Positions 1 to 10,413 of a DNA stretch of 64,000 nucleotides are shown piece after piece. This stretch comes from Plasmodiophora brassicae. Its lineage: Eukaryota; Endomyxa; Phytomyxea; Plasmodiophorida; Plasmodiophoridae. Within the stretch, counting starts at the first letter, position 1. Every line of letters starts with the position of its first letter. The stretch lies in the NCBI GenBank assembly GCA_039704465.1, contig JASFAU010000014.1:186001-250000 (forward strand), in the 5' to 3' direction. Under the pieces are notes generated by a model that worked only from the letters and a program-made list of their open reading frames with translations, had not been told where the DNA came from and ran no database searches. The position numbers and the translations under genes are program-made.

Positions 1-454
1 CCCGTATGCACGACAGAGTGTGCTGCACCATGACGACTGAAGATTGGCGGGGAGCCCGGGAATGGTGACTGGGGCGTTGGACGGGGAGAGGGGACTGGGG
101 CGGCGATCTGACTCGCAAAACTTGTATGCGCAGTCAATCGCACAAACTTGCGCCAGTTGCGCACTTTGTACTGTGCGAGCGGCTCCCAAAGGTCTCCGGG
201 GGCCGGTTACCTAACCGCGGTTGACTGGTCCTGCTCTGGAGCTTAACCGGTTAGCCGTGGTCTTCGGTTAACCGGTTAACCGGTAACCGGGACCGCAAAA
301 TGGGCATACCTACCGGTAGGTACAGCGCACTGTTTGGGCACGTCGCATACAATCATACAGAAGGGAACGGTCCCGCGCCGGACCCGCAAAGCCACTAATT
401 TGGACTGGGACGTCGGGGGGCCACGCCGTCGACGCGGCTACACGCAGGTGACCA
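1..454. other. Intergenic region, window start
   Basis: I see no convincing gene in this stretch. It holds the GGTTAACC-rich palindromic patch described separately and a perfect palindrome around 309-322 centred on CCGGTAGG. It probably contains the promoter of the gene starting at 455, but no TATA element stands out. Confidence 0.5.
204..288. repeat. Palindromic GGTTAACC cluster
   Basis: Several overlapping copies of GGTTAACC-type and TTAACCGGTTA-type palindromes occur at 204-215, 243-254 and 266-288. They could form alternative hairpins or be binding sites for a dimeric factor. No mobile-element ends were found around them. Confidence 0.5.
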
Positions 455-1101
455 ATGGCGTCGCCGTCGGAGCCCGAACCCGGTCAGCAGGTTTGCGAGC
501 AGAGGCCGACGAGGAAGCGCGCGTTCCGGTTCAAGGTGCATCATGATGTGCATCTGCTGAAGGAGGTGATGGTGCACCAGCCATGGGCGGCGTTGCCGCA
601 TAGAGACATCAAGGCGAAATGGAAGATGATCGCCGACGGCGTATCGAATTACGCCAAGTGTCCGGCCAGGCCGGTTGCTACGAGGCGTCGGTTCGACGCG
701 TTGATAGCTGCGTTCCGCAACAAGCAGATGGACCTGCTCCGCGCTGCCGGGGCGGAGGAGGAATTCGACGAGCGAGCGCGCCTTCTGGCCAATGTAGAAC
801 AGCAGGTAGGCGCAGCATTCATTCGTGATCGGTTCGATACGATTCCATATCATGCGTTCAGGTCAGTGACGCCGAACGCAAACCGGTTGTTCTCATATGG
901 GGATCGGCGACGCCGACCATGGGCGTCACCGTGGCACATGCGGCAACAGGCGAAGCCCCTGGGACCAGACCGGACCGGTCGAGCACATCGACGAATGACA
1001 GTGCACCAGCCAAGCGACCTAGGGTGGATGATGGCTCTGCACCGGGCAGCAGGGCAGACGTCAACGCGGACGTGGACGACCGCTGCAACGCCTGTCCCTG
1101 A
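455..1101 (+). CDS. Myb/SANT-like domain protein
   Basis: Two exons, 455-805 and 862-1101, are joined across a 56-nt GT-AG intron in phase 0, giving 196 aa. Residues about 20-115 resemble the Myb/SANT-like DNA-binding domain that is expanded in fungal and oomycete genomes: a basic start (KRAFRF), a Trp in the second helix (KAKWKMIADGV), and a last helix followed by ARLLANVEQQ. The C-terminal exon is low complexity with a nuclear-localisation-like PAKRPRV. The role is probably DNA binding in the nucleus. The family is often associated with transposons, so this may be a domesticated or mobile-derived gene. The unspliced frame stays open to 1162, so intron use is inferred from splice motifs and the nuclear-like tail. 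Confidence 0.5.
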
Positions 1102-1292
1102 ATTGGAGGACCCGGCCATTGTGATTCGGTCCCGATCATCAGCAGGTGGTGGTCGGGAATAAAGAACCCGCGCGTTGTAACTGGAGCTGCACACGCGTGC
1201 AGAGTCGCAGCGGCCACTGACGTAACGCTGAACGATGTCCACACCAGTTTATATCCGACGACGACGACGACGAACGATCCCGCTTGTGGGCA

Positions 1293-1870
1293 TCATTTGC
1301 CGGATTTGGATTTGCCGGGGACCCGGTGGCCGAGGTCTTCGAGGCAGCCGGCCAGCGTACTCAGGTCGGGCCTGCCGGTCGTCCGGGAGCGCCGATGCTC
1401 GGCGATCCGCTGATCCATGGTCTTCATCGCCTCCGCGATCATCTCCTTTCTGCGTGGTGATCTGTCACGATGTGAACGGCAGCGGGAACGAGCCGGACGC
1501 ACCGTTTCTCAATGGAGGCGTGCCGTTTGTGGCCCTTGAGCGCCTGCGGGACCCATTGCGACGGCGGGTTCGTCAGCGGCTCCCAGGGCCACGGCTGCCC
1601 AGCCAGGATCGTCTCCTTGCGAAGGTCGGCGATGTTCCGCCTGGACAGCCGGGGCTTCCGCCATCGTCCTTTGACCAGCGTCGGCTTCTACGCCCGGGGG
1701 CCAGCGCGTCAGAATCCGCAGTAACCCCCACGATGCGGGCCTGCCCCTACCATGTCGTCCGGCATATTGTACTTCTTGCCGGACACGGACAGCCATTCGG
1801 CGAAGCCTCGCCCGCCCGCCGATGACGCCCGCCCCGCACGGATCGGCGTGGACAGCGCCCTGATCATCAT
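1293..1870 (-). CDS. Probable mitochondrial ribosomal protein mL59-like
   Basis: Three exons on the minus strand (1870-1751, 1687-1503, 1449-1293) with introns of 63 and 53 nt give 153 aa. The N-terminus MMIRALSTPIRAGRAS is a textbook mitochondrial presequence: Arg and Ser rich, no acids. Residues 40-100 carry KPRLSRRNIADLRKE, then a Pro/Trp-rich stretch and LKGHKRHASIEKR, followed by a helix MIAEAMKTMDQRIAEHR. This order matches my recollection of the mL59 family of the mitochondrial large subunit. The function would be translation in the mitochondrion. Splice phases agree at both junctions. The family call is from memory of the motif order only. The reading frame itself is well supported. 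Confidence 0.55.
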
Positions 1871-2327
1871 CGACGGCCACGGCGTTAGTATGAGGCGCGC
1901 ACGCGCCGGCCACGGCCTGTCGGGCACCGCCGTGCCCCGAGTCGTTCGTACACCCGGGCCACGATGCAAACAACGTCACCCGCAACTCTGTGGTACAACA
2001 CTATCGGGGGGAGGCAGCCGCCTGCCGCCATTCGCGTAATGTCTGTGTGCACGCGCCCTCTGACCCGCGTCACAAGTTGGCCAGTGTACCAGTCGGTCGG
2101 CCCCTCGCGTCCGCCCGAGAGGCACCCGGTCGACCAACGGGGCTCTCCCTTCGTCACCGTCGTCTCGTTCCGTGTACTCGTACCGACACGCCGTCGGCTG
2201 ACTGCGTTTATTTGGTGCAGCGAGCCGAAGCGGGGTGCGGCGTCGGGGGGTGGATCGGCGTTGCCGCTGCACGTCGCGAAAGGGGACGCCCCGACGCGGA
2301 CTTTCCCGCACCGGGGCGCGCACGACG
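1871..2327. other. Divergent intergenic region
   Basis: This 457-nt gap separates the divergently transcribed mL59-like gene (minus) and RCC1 (plus) and probably holds both promoters. No additional gene is supported; the long open frames across it are GC-driven. Confidence 0.4.
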
Positions 2328-3605
2328 ATGGATTCGACGTCGACGCAGCTGGCGGCGGCGCTGGAGCCGCTGGCGGTGTCGTCGAAGCGGAAGGCGGCGC
2401 AGGGCGACGGCGCTGCTGCTGCTGCTGCTGCTGCTGAGAAGCGGTCGCGGCCGTCGCGGACCGTGCTGGTGTTCGGCACGGGCGAGTGCGCGCAGCTGGG
2501 CCTCGGCGAGGACCGCCTGGAGCGGAAGTTCCCGACCCGCGTCGACCTGCCGGACACGGTCGCCAGGATCGAGTGCGGCGGCAGCCACTCCGTTGTCGTT
2601 ACCGACGACGGCGCCCTGTGGACCTGGGGCTGCAACGACGAGAAGGCGCTGGGTCGGACCGGGGACGAATGGGTCCCCGGGCCCGTGTCGCTGTCCGTCC
2701 ACATTGTCAAAGTGTCCGCTGGCGATTCGCATTCGCTGGCGCTCAGCCAGGACGGCGTCGTCTACGCGTGGGGCGCCTACCGGGACGCACAGGGCATGAT
2801 GGGGTTCACGCCGGGTACCGAGGAACCGTCCGCCGCGCCGACTCCGATGAAGTTCGGCACGCGACGCCTGCGTGCCGTCGATATCGCGTCCGGCGCGAAC
2901 CATTCCCTGGCGCTGCTTGAAAACGGCGACATGTACGAATGGGGCCACATTCGCATTGGGCAGAAGTACGGGGCACCATGTGCGCGTATCGTCACCCGGG
3001 TGGCTGACTGTTGTGGCAGAGTGTTCCGCCATCGTCGCGGTGGCCTGCTCGTGCCTCGTCTGGTGAACGTCAAGAGGACCGAGAAGTTGGTGAAGATCTT
3101 CGCCGGCGCGTACCACAGCTGGGCGGTGTCCAAGTCGGGCAAGGTGTTCGCCGTGGGTCTCAACCAGTACTGCCAGGCCGGCCTGGACGGTCCCGAGAAC
3201 CTGCACGCGCTGACGTACGTTCCCGGCCTCGACGGCGCCCTCAAGCTGTCCGGCGGCCTGCACCACTCCCTGGCGTTGCTGCCATCCGGCCAGGTGTACG
3301 CGTTCGGCAGGAACAATTACGGCGAGCTCGGCATGAACGACCTGAACGAGCGGAGGACGCCGACGCTCGTCCCGGGCCTGAAGGACATCGCCGAAGTCGC
3401 CTGTGGGAGCACGCACTCGCTGGCCGTCGACAAGGACGGCCACGTGTACTCGTGCGGGTTCGGCGACCAGCTGCAACTCGGCAGCGGGTCCGTCGAGGAT
3501 CGCAAGTCGTTCGAACGGGTCGGCGGCGCTGCCCTCGAAGCGCTTCGCGTCGTCTCCGCGTCCGCCGGGTCGCAGTTCACGCTTCTCCTCGCCGAACCGC
3601 GTTAG
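2328..3605 (+). CDS. RCC1: RCC1, chromatin-bound Ran exchange factor
   Basis: Single exon of 425 aa, the usual RCC1 size. The N-terminal tail (about 1-50) is basic (SSKRKAAQ, EKRSRPSR) around a poly-Ala run from a (GCT)n tract at 2412-2436, as expected of the DNA-binding, nuclear tail. From residue 48 there are about seven blade repeats with signatures such as GGSHSVVVTDDGALWTWG, AGDSHSLALSQDG, GANHSLALLENG, GLHHSLALLP and GSTHSLAVDKDG. Known role of the family: guanine exchange on Ran, making RanGTP at chromatin for nuclear transport and spindle assembly. I chose the ATG at 2328 because the upstream frame (from 2235) reads Arg-rich non-conserved sequence. An intron near 2989 was considered and rejected because it would create a stop. 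Confidence 0.88.
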   Translation: MDSTSTQLAAALEPLAVSSKRKAAQGDGAAAAAAAAEKRSRPSRTVLVFGTGECAQLGLGEDRLERKFPTRVDLPDTVARIECGGSHSVVVTDDGALWTWGCNDEKALGRTGDEWVPGPVSLSVHIVKVSAGDSHSLALSQDGVVYAWGAYRDAQGMMGFTPGTEEPSAAPTPMKFGTRRLRAVDIASGANHSLALLENGDMYEWGHIRIGQKYGAPCARIVTRVADCCGRVFRHRRGGLLVPRLVNVKRTEKLVKIFAGAYHSWAVSKSGKVFAVGLNQYCQAGLDGPENLHALTYVPGLDGALKLSGGLHHSLALLPSGQVYAFGRNNYGELGMNDLNERRTPTLVPGLKDIAEVACGSTHSLAVDKDGHVYSCGFGDQLQLGSGSVEDRKSFERVGGAALEALRVVSASAGSQFTLLLAEPR

Positions 3606-3787
3606 CCAGGGGCGCGCGGCACCATTGACCTACCGTACGACCTGGGTGCATACACAATACACACACAGTGCAATATGCATCGACGATGCGCGGATGTGAT
3701 ATTATTAGGGCGCGCTGTCATATATGCGCGTGAGGTAGTCCGCCACGGACACCGCGGTGGGCTGGGCAGACCAGTGTGACTCTAACC

Positions 3788-5007
3788 ATGTCGGCTGCCC
3801 GCCCGCTTGTCAGCGTCCAGAACGGCGATGCGAAGCCGATCGCCATGCCGGCCGTGTTCCTGGCGCCGATCCGTGCGGACGTCGTCCACTTTGTGCACAC
3901 GAACATGAACAAGAACCACCGCCAGCCGTACGCCGTCAACGCCATGTCCGGCATGCAGCACTCGGCCGAGTCGTGGGGCACGGGCCGTGCCGTGTCGCGT
4001 ATCCCGCGTGTCAGCGGCAGCGGCACGCACCGCGCCGGCCAGGCTGCGTTCGGCAACATGTGCCGCAAGGGTCGCATGTTCGCCCCGACCAAGGTCTGGC
4101 GCAAGTGGCACCGCAAGATCAACGTGAACCAGCGCCGTTACGCGGTCGCGTCCGCCCTGGCCGCTTCCGCCGTGCCCTCCCTCGTCATGGCGCGTGGCCA
4201 CCGCATCAACGAGGTCAACGAGATCCCGCTGGTCGTCGCGGGCGCCGAAGGCGTGAAGAAGACCGCCAAGGCCGTCGAGCTCCTGAAGACCGTTGGCGCC
4301 TACGTCGACGTCGAGAAGGCCAAGATGTCGCGCCAGATCCGCACTGGTCGTGGCAAGATGCGCGGCCGTCGCCACGTCATTCGTCGTGGCCCGCTCATCG
4401 TCTACAACAAGGACAACGGCATCACGAAGGCGTTCCGCAACCTTCCTGGTGTCGACCTTGTTCAGGTTCGCTTCGCGTGGCTTCCCTCGCTCGGGTTGTA
4501 GCTTTAGCGTCCGTTTCTGCCTAGGTTGAGAGGCTGAACCTCCTGCAGCTGGCTCCCGGTGGTCACCTGGGCCGTTTCATCGTCTGGACGGAGGCGGCGT
4601 TCAAGCGCCTGGACGAGATCTTCGGCACGCAGAAGCGCGCGTCGTCGACCCGTGTCTCATACCACCTGCCGCGCGCGCAGGTCACCAACGCCGACATCGG
4701 CCGCATCATCAACTCGGATGAAGTCCAGTCCGTCGTCCGCCCGGCCAAGCCGCAGACGCGTCGCTGGACGATGAAGAAGAACCCGCTGAAGAATCTGGGC
4801 GCTCTGGTCAAGCTGAACCCGTACGCGCTGACGCTCCGTCGCCAGGAGCTTCTGTCGCTGGAGCGCAAGCGGGCCGCGAAGGCGGCCGCCAAGGACGGCA
4901 AGGTGCCCAAGTCGCCCGCCCAGAAGAAGGTGGATGCCATCAAGAAGAAGCACAAGCCGAGCCAGGCCGCCTTCTACAAGAACGTCCTCGTCGGCCAGTC
5001 CGTCTAA
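3788..5007 (+). CDS. RPL4: Cytosolic ribosomal protein uL4 (RPL4)
   Basis: Two exons, 3788-4465 and 4525-5007, with a 59-nt intron in phase 0, give 386 aa (eukaryotic RPL4 is about 360-430). Highly conserved landmarks are visible: [31 protein letters not shown], shown here in parts as [15 protein letters not shown] and [44 protein letters not shown]; then, after the intron, [15 protein letters not shown]. The C-terminal third is Lys-rich, typical of the eukaryotic extension. It is a component of the 60S subunit lining the exit tunnel. The intron falls inside a conserved block, so the unspliced stop at 4501 is clearly artefactual. Codon use is strongly GC3-biased, as in a highly expressed gene. 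Confidence 0.95.
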
Positions 5008-5297
5008 GCGACGCGTACAGTAAAACCTGTGCATCCACCCCTGTCTTCGTTGTGGATTACTCGGTGGGCTCTGACCCGTTGCCTGGAAGTGGTGCCCCGG
5101 GTGCACGTTAGTCCACGATGGCAACGTCCTTCGGGATGGCTTCTTGCGCTCACACTATCGCATGGATACGTGGAGGCTATTATTTTACCTGCGTGCGGGC
5201 GGGTCCCTCCGACCTTCCGATCCGGCGGCAGCTTTGCGGTTAAAAGTGCGTGTGGATTCGAGTGCGCCTCGTGAGGTCCCCCTCCATTGCTATAAGT

Positions 5298-6440
5298 ATG
5301 TATATAATCGTTGTGTTGCATACCCTGCTCCTGGTCGCGCTGATCGCTGACATCGCGGGTGCGGTCACGCACGTCATCTCCCGCGATAATGTCGACCACG
5401 TCGTCGATACGTCGGCCGCCGTTGCACATTCCGGGCACCTGCACGGCCTGATCGCTAGCGCGGGGCATGACCAGTCTGGAACCACGGCGGTCGTCGTCCT
5501 GCCCACCGTTGCCGACGCCGAATTATCGACCATCGTGGAGTTTATCAACAGCATCGCAGTGGACCAGGTATGGCTACCTTGTGCGGTCGTTGTCCACTGG
5601 CGCCCCGCGACTGATGATCACGACGTACAGGTTAACACGCACGGTCCGGGTTGGGCTCGCGAAAAGCTCGCAACCATGGATCACGACGCCCTATGTCAAC
5701 TGGTGACGGCCGCGTATGACCTGGACATGCGCACGTTGGCGGCAACCATCATGTGGACGAAACGCACGTGGAGCGACATCGTTGCGATGCGCGTCGCGCT
5801 TCACAGGGACGTCTTCCGCTTCGCTGTCATGAACGCTCCAGCCGTCCTTCGTGTAACGGGACAGGCGCGTACGGGCGACCAGGCGAAGATCGCTCGGACG
5901 ATCCAGAATCTCCTCGTCATCGGCAGCAAGAACGTCCACCTGCTCAATGTCCCCGTCTGGGAATCGAGCATGAACGTGCTCCAATGGGCTGCACGGTATG
6001 GCGAGGTCTCTGTGGCCGAGATGCTGGCCAGTGCCCCCGGCATCGACGTGAATGCTCGCAATGAGTTCGGCGCGACCCCGTTGCACCTGGCCGTCATTGG
6101 GGGACACCTCGGCGTCGTCCAGCTGCTGGTGCAGGCCCGCCGGATCGACGTCAATCCTCGCGACTACATGGGGATGACACCGTTGCACAAAGCCGTTCGC
6201 ATGGGCCATGAGGCGATCGTGAGGGTGCTCGTGGCCGACCCTGCGATTGACGTCAATGCTCGGGACGGGAACCTGCAGACGCCGTTGCACTACGCTGCCG
6301 AAGTATTGGGAAACGATCGCATCTTCGAGATGCTACTGGACGTCCCTGGGGTCGACCTCAACGCGCGTAACAAACGCCGACTGACACCGGGGGAGATCGC
6401 GCTCCACGTGGCCAACACCCTGACCCGTTGTTCCATGTGA
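5298..6440 (+). CDS. Secreted SKP1-like/ankyrin protein, copy A
   Basis: Exons 5298-5567 and 5631-6440 flank a 63-nt intron in phase 0, giving 359 aa. Residues 1-24 form a hydrophobic signal peptide (VVLHTLLLVALIADIAGA). Residues about 25-90 resemble the BTB/POZ part of SKP1 (HVVDTSAAVAHSG..., VLPTVADAELSTIVEFI), and the next exon continues with the SKP1 helices (LCQLVTAAYDLDM...TWSDIVAMR). From about residue 195 four to five ankyrin repeats follow (NVLQWAARYGE, TPLHLAVIGGHLGVV, TPLHKAVRMGHEAIV, TPLHYAAEV). SKP1 normally links cullin to F-box proteins; here the F-box-binding C-terminus is replaced by ankyrins. A secreted adaptor acting on host ubiquitin ligases is inference. The intron has no in-frame stop, so the unspliced frame is open too; the homologous intron in the four paralogs supports splicing. 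Confidence 0.75.
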   Translation: MYIIVVLHTLLLVALIADIAGAVTHVISRDNVDHVVDTSAAVAHSGHLHGLIASAGHDQSGTTAVVVLPTVADAELSTIVEFINSIAVDQVWLPCAVVVHWRPATDDHDVQVNTHGPGWAREKLATMDHDALCQLVTAAYDLDMRTLAATIMWTKRTWSDIVAMRVALHRDVFRFAVMNAPAVLRVTGQARTGDQAKIARTIQNLLVIGSKNVHLLNVPVWESSMNVLQWAARYGEVSVAEMLASAPGIDVNARNEFGATPLHLAVIGGHLGVVQLLVQARRIDVNPRDYMGMTPLHKAVRMGHEAIVRVLVADPAIDVNARDGNLQTPLHYAAEVLGNDRIFEMLLDVPGVDLNARNKRRLTPGEIALHVANTLTRCSM

Positions 6441-6553
6441 TTGGGGTTTCACCACCTCGGTAAATTGATGCAATAATTAAGACAGCGATCGATCAGAGCA
6501 CACCAAGCGTCATGTCAGGGTCCTCCGGAAGCATATCTGACAGGCCGGTACGT

Positions 6554-7426
6554 TCATTGTTTACTCGCCTTGTAATGGTCCGGTATTTGGAACCGTCGTT
6601 CCGGCGCGCTCGTCCACGTTGAACGAATGCGATCGCTCAGCGCCAGCCACATGGCGAAGCTCTTCGGGACGACGAACTCCGCTTCGGCCACGCACAGCAG
6701 GACGCCTCGATCGAACCGCTTCGTCATGCGCGCCTGGAACTCGTCGAACGTCTCGCGTAATTCGTGCTGCTGCTGCTGATGCTGCCTCTGTTTCATGTCG
6801 TCCGGGGCCAGCCGCTCGGCGTTCAGGATGACCGCGCGGATGATCACCTTCCTGTCGTAGTCGCCGGCGAAGCCGACCGTTGTCGTATGGATGACCGCAT
6901 AGGAGTCGGTTCGTACCGGATGCAGGTACCGCACGTTCAGCCAGCTGGTGTACGCCAGCATGCGACCGGGCAGCTGGGGCACGGCAGTGAACGCCATCAT
7001 TTCGTCAAGCAGCGCAGCCAGGAGGCCGCCGTGCACCGTGCGTTCGTTGCCGGCGAGGCCGTCGCCGAGGGCGTAGAACCCGACCAGCTGGGCGTTGGCC
7101 TCGTCGACGTACACCCGAGGGGATACCGGAAGCTTGTCCTGGCCCCGTAGCGTGGTTGCCAGCAGGTGACGCTTCCGAAGGTAGCCTGGGAGGATGTCGT
7201 GCGGGCACAGCAGGTGCATGCCCGGTTGGACGGTACCCAGCGCGCGGAAGATTGGGAGGCTTTCAAGTCCCGCCAGTCGACCGGGATCGTCGTCAATGGT
7301 CGTAGTGATGGGCGTATCGGGACCAATTGTGTCCCGTTGGGTGGCAGCATGGTACCCGAGTGCGGCACCGGTGCCGAGCAAGGCGCCTCCAGCTGGCAGA
7401 AGCCGCCACACGCGCCCTGCCAGCAT
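6554..7426 (-). CDS. Hotdog-fold thioesterase, membrane-anchored or mitochondrial
   Basis: Intronless, 290 aa. The N-terminus has a hydrophobic Gly/Ala-rich segment (residues 8-26, LLPAGGALLGTGAALGY) that could be a mitochondrial or membrane anchor. Residues 105-185 match the thioesterase (PaaI/THEM4-type) hotdog fold: VGFYALGDGLAG, then the signature TVHGGLLAALLDEMMAF with HGG at 132-134, a YTSWLNVRYLHPVR strand and a VIIRAVILN strand. The family hydrolyses acyl-CoA thioesters; the substrate cannot be told. A short Gln-rich run (about 215-225) comes from a CAG repeat. It lies on the opposite strand between SKP1-like copies A and B and looks like an ordinary housekeeping gene, with GC-rich codon use like RPL4. 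Confidence 0.75.
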   Translation of the reverse strand: MLAGRVWRLLPAGGALLGTGAALGYHAATQRDTIGPDTPITTTIDDDPGRLAGLESLPIFRALGTVQPGMHLLCPHDILPGYLRKRHLLATTLRGQDKLPVSPRVYVDEANAQLVGFYALGDGLAGNERTVHGGLLAALLDEMMAFTAVPQLPGRMLAYTSWLNVRYLHPVRTDSYAVIHTTTVGFAGDYDRKVIIRAVILNAERLAPDDMKQRQHQQQQHELRETFDEFQARMTKRFDRGVLLCVAEAEFVVPKSFAMWLALSDRIRSTWTSAPERRFQIPDHYKASKQ

Positions 7427-8348
7427 TGTTGCGTTGCTGTGGGGTATTCTTTGATGACGGGCAGCAGGAACGTCAGACGACCTGACGATGACCGGGCAAG
7501 TACGTACACCAGCGAGAGGCCACGGCCTCGAATCGGAAACCTACTATGATTTATCGGACGACGACTCAGAGTGACCTCTGGCTCCACCATCCCGCCCTAC
7601 CCCGTAAACATAACCGTGTTCAGGGCATACCACACTGCCAGAGTTCCGTCAGCGAGGTCCAGTCCAGTGCTGCCGCCAACGCACGCTCGCGTTCACTCGG
7701 GGATCAAGAGTTATACATCTCATGTGACTGCGCCGCTTTATCGGATACCGGGAGGCCCTAACCTCTGAACCCATAACTTGGACGAGTGACAGGGAGCAGA
7801 TGCCTTGCGCACGTCGTGAAGAACATTCTGGGGCGCCTGCACCGTCGGTCCCGCGTGCTGCGGCAGCACGTTGCATAGTGCTGCTCCTATGCAACGCCTG
7901 ATGTCGAACATCGACGGCGCGTAATATGTATCAGTAACATGTGACGCCTGGCGAAGTCGTTCGTCTGGCGCGTTGCACAGAGGCTCCAGGGGCGCCAAAC
8001 CTCGCCAGAGCATTGAGCGCGTCGACCCTGAGGTCTGCCATCACGAGCAACGGAAAGCCTGCGGGTCCAGCAAATCAGTGAAGGATTCGCTATACCGCGG
8101 TCCGATTAACCCCAGCGTGCCACATTGTCATCCGGTATTGATAGATAAGCGGTGGATCACGTGTGGCCCGCGCCACTGGCACAGGGGCAACGTCGAGGGG
8201 ACTCCCGAGCCGACACCGCACTGCGCAACAGAAAGCGGCTATGAATAGATTCGGTAGTGCGAGGGCTGAGGACTTTTCGAGTCGTGCGCCAGGCAAGGGT
8301 GGGCCATCGAGCAGCGAACCGTTTGTCATAGTGTCGCCTGACGCCCTC
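7427..8348. other. Intergenic region
   Basis: This 0.9-kb stretch between the thioesterase gene and SKP1-like copy B has only short, non-conserved open frames and somewhat lower GC than the flanking genes. I see no RNA gene or repeat in it. It must contain the promoters of both flanking genes, which are divergently transcribed. Confidence 0.4.
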
Positions 8349-9497
8349 ATGGCCTGCGGTCCGTATTACCCAGTGCTGCGTCCGCTCGCGCTGATTGCGT
8401 TGATCTGTGCCACCACCGAGTCGGGCACGGTCCTTGTTTCCCGGGACCATGGTGCCTGCATCGTTGATGCATCGGCTGCCGCCGCCCGTTCCAGGTACTT
8501 GCGCCACCTGATTGATATCGCGGAGCCTGACGAATCCGGGAACACGCTCCTGCACCTGCGCAACGTAGACGATGCCGAACTGAGGACAATCGTGGAGTTT
8601 ATCAACACATGCACGTGCTCGAAGCATGAGGTAATGATATTTGCTCGCAACAATCGCTGCCCATTGACACCAAACTGATGTTTGTCACCCAAACAGACCG
8701 GTCGTTGGGCTCAAAGGCACCTCGCGGCCATGGATCGCGATGCACTCTGCAAATTAATGACAGCCGCGCACAACCTGGGCATGCCATCGTTGGCGACAGC
8801 AATCATGTGGACGAAACGCACTTGGAACGATATCATCGCGATGCGAGAACGTCTGAAAAGGAACGTATTCCGTTTCGCTGTCAGCAAATCTCCAGTGATT
8901 CTTCGCCTTAAGCACATGGCGCTGACGGACGACCAGGTGGAGATCGTCCAGACGATCCAGGATCTCCTGGTCGTTGGAAGCACGTACGTCCACCTGCTCA
9001 ACCTCGTCGTGTGGGATTCCGGCATGAACGTGCTCCAGTGGGCGGCGCAACACGGCGAGACCTTGGTCGTCGAACTGCTGGTCAGTGCTCCAGGAATCGA
9101 CGTGGACGCTCGCGATGAATTCGGCAGTACGCCGTTGCACCTGGCCGTGTCCGGGGGACACATCGGTGTAGTCCGGCTGCTGGTGGACGCTCGCCAGTTC
9201 AAGGTCAATTGTCGCGACCACCAGGGGAGGACGCCGTTGCACATTGCCGCAGACATGGGCCGCGACGATATCGTGCGGGTTCTCCAGGGAGGCTCTACGA
9301 TTGGCGTTACTGATCGGAAAGCCAACGCCCTTGCATTACGCTCCTCGCAGGCGGGGCCACGAACGCACGATTCGGGACGTGATCCCTGGGATCGACATCA
9401 ACCCGCGTATACGAACCGACCGCCGGCAGACGCCGGCGCTGATCGATTCAGCTGTTCGGCACCAACGCAGACGGCTTTGTCAAACCCGCCGGTCTGA
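8349..9497 (+). pseudogene. SKP1-like/ankyrin copy B, C-terminus frameshifted
   Basis: Exons 8349-8630 and 8697-9497 (66-nt intron) give 360 aa. A signal peptide (residues 1-25, LRPLALIALICATTESG) is followed by the SKP1-like block (LHLRNVDDAELRTIVEFI; LCKLMTAAHNLGM; TWNDIIAMRERL) and ankyrin repeats (NVLQWAAQHGE, TPLHLAVSGGHIGVV, TPLHIAADMGRDDIV). After about 9285 the frame loses similarity. The +1 frame from about 9325 resumes a recognisable ankyrin repeat (TPLHYAPRRRGHERTI, then IDINPR). Compared with copy A, the segment between the two is about 8 nt shorter, which explains the shift. The copy could still yield a shortened protein ending in an unrelated tail. It is closest to copy A in sequence. 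Confidence 0.7.
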
Positions 9498-10413
9498 CGT
9501 TCTCCCATTTGTCTAAAGCGGGTTTGTCTTATCAATGATTCGTCCCGTAGTGAGATTCGGCAAGCGTACCTATCGGCAGTGCCTGCATATAGGCGACCGC
9601 AGCACGCGAACGCACGCCTTCGCCCTGAGCAAGGTTGCGCGTTCGCCCTAGCAGCATCCACTGAACCGGTGCCGTCCAGTAGCAGCAGCAGCAGCAGCAG
9701 CGCTGAGCGTCCGAGCGAGCCTGCAGCCGCATCGTCCAACGCCAATCGTCGCGTGCGGCAGTATGAGCCCGCCCGTGTCGCGTTGGCACCTTCTGCGTTC
9801 GTTCGGTCGTTCGACGCCTGGTCGACCTTATACGGCTTACCATTGTCGGATGACCAGGGATGCCGAGGCATACGCACAGGCTGCGTCAGCTGACAAAGTC
9901 TGGCGCCTGCGTTGCACCATGCAGCGGTTGACCTGGACAGCCGCGTACATGACGTCCGGCGGCTCATTCGAGCCCGGTACCTGAGCCCGGCATGACTATT
10001 GCAGCCAAGCGGAAGAGCGTTCACCGAGTGTCAATATGGCGTCCAGTGATCAGGATGAGGCGGCAACGCCTTCCTAAGGACGTCGTGGGTGCAGTCTGGA
10101 CTCGCTGTTCAACGCGATCCTATCAGGTGCCGTCGAGATGGTGCGGACCCAGATCGGCCTCATCACGATTTGCGCGAGGGCTCTGTGGAGCCAAGCCATG
10201 TGCATTTGCTGCCGCCGCCAATGGCCTGTTTTCATTCGCGCGATCGATTCGCGGATCGATCTGACGCGGCCGACTGTACGGTTCTCTAGAAATAGATAGC
10301 GGCAGCGAGTCCGTCCCAGCAGCCGGGTCGATCATTCAGGGTTTGACGTCAAAGCCATCCACCTGGTGACTATCTTTCAACGGCATCGCACGCACACCGT
10401 TCATAATCAAATC
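9498..10413. other. Intergenic region with CAG repeat
   Basis: No gene is convincingly supported. The +1-frame ankyrin remnant of copy B runs to about 9470. A (CAG)n tract lies near 9680-9702. An open frame at 9579-9893 (Ser-rich across the CAG repeat) and another at 9763-9984 lack compatible splice sites or recognisable domains. The last 200 nt precede copy C and should hold its promoter. Confidence 0.35.

Noticed and set aside
1235..1825. 196-residue plus-strand frame
   Set aside because: It lies over the spliced minus-strand mL59-like gene and has no domain or codon logic.
2989..3028. Possible 40-nt intron in RCC1
   Set aside because: Splicing would bring in a stop, and the unspliced frame aligns with RCC1 around LLVPRLV.
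9579..9984. Ser-rich and overlapping open frames around a CAG repeat
   Set aside because: Two frames abut without compatible splice sites, no domain is seen, and the open length is explained by the repeat and high GC.
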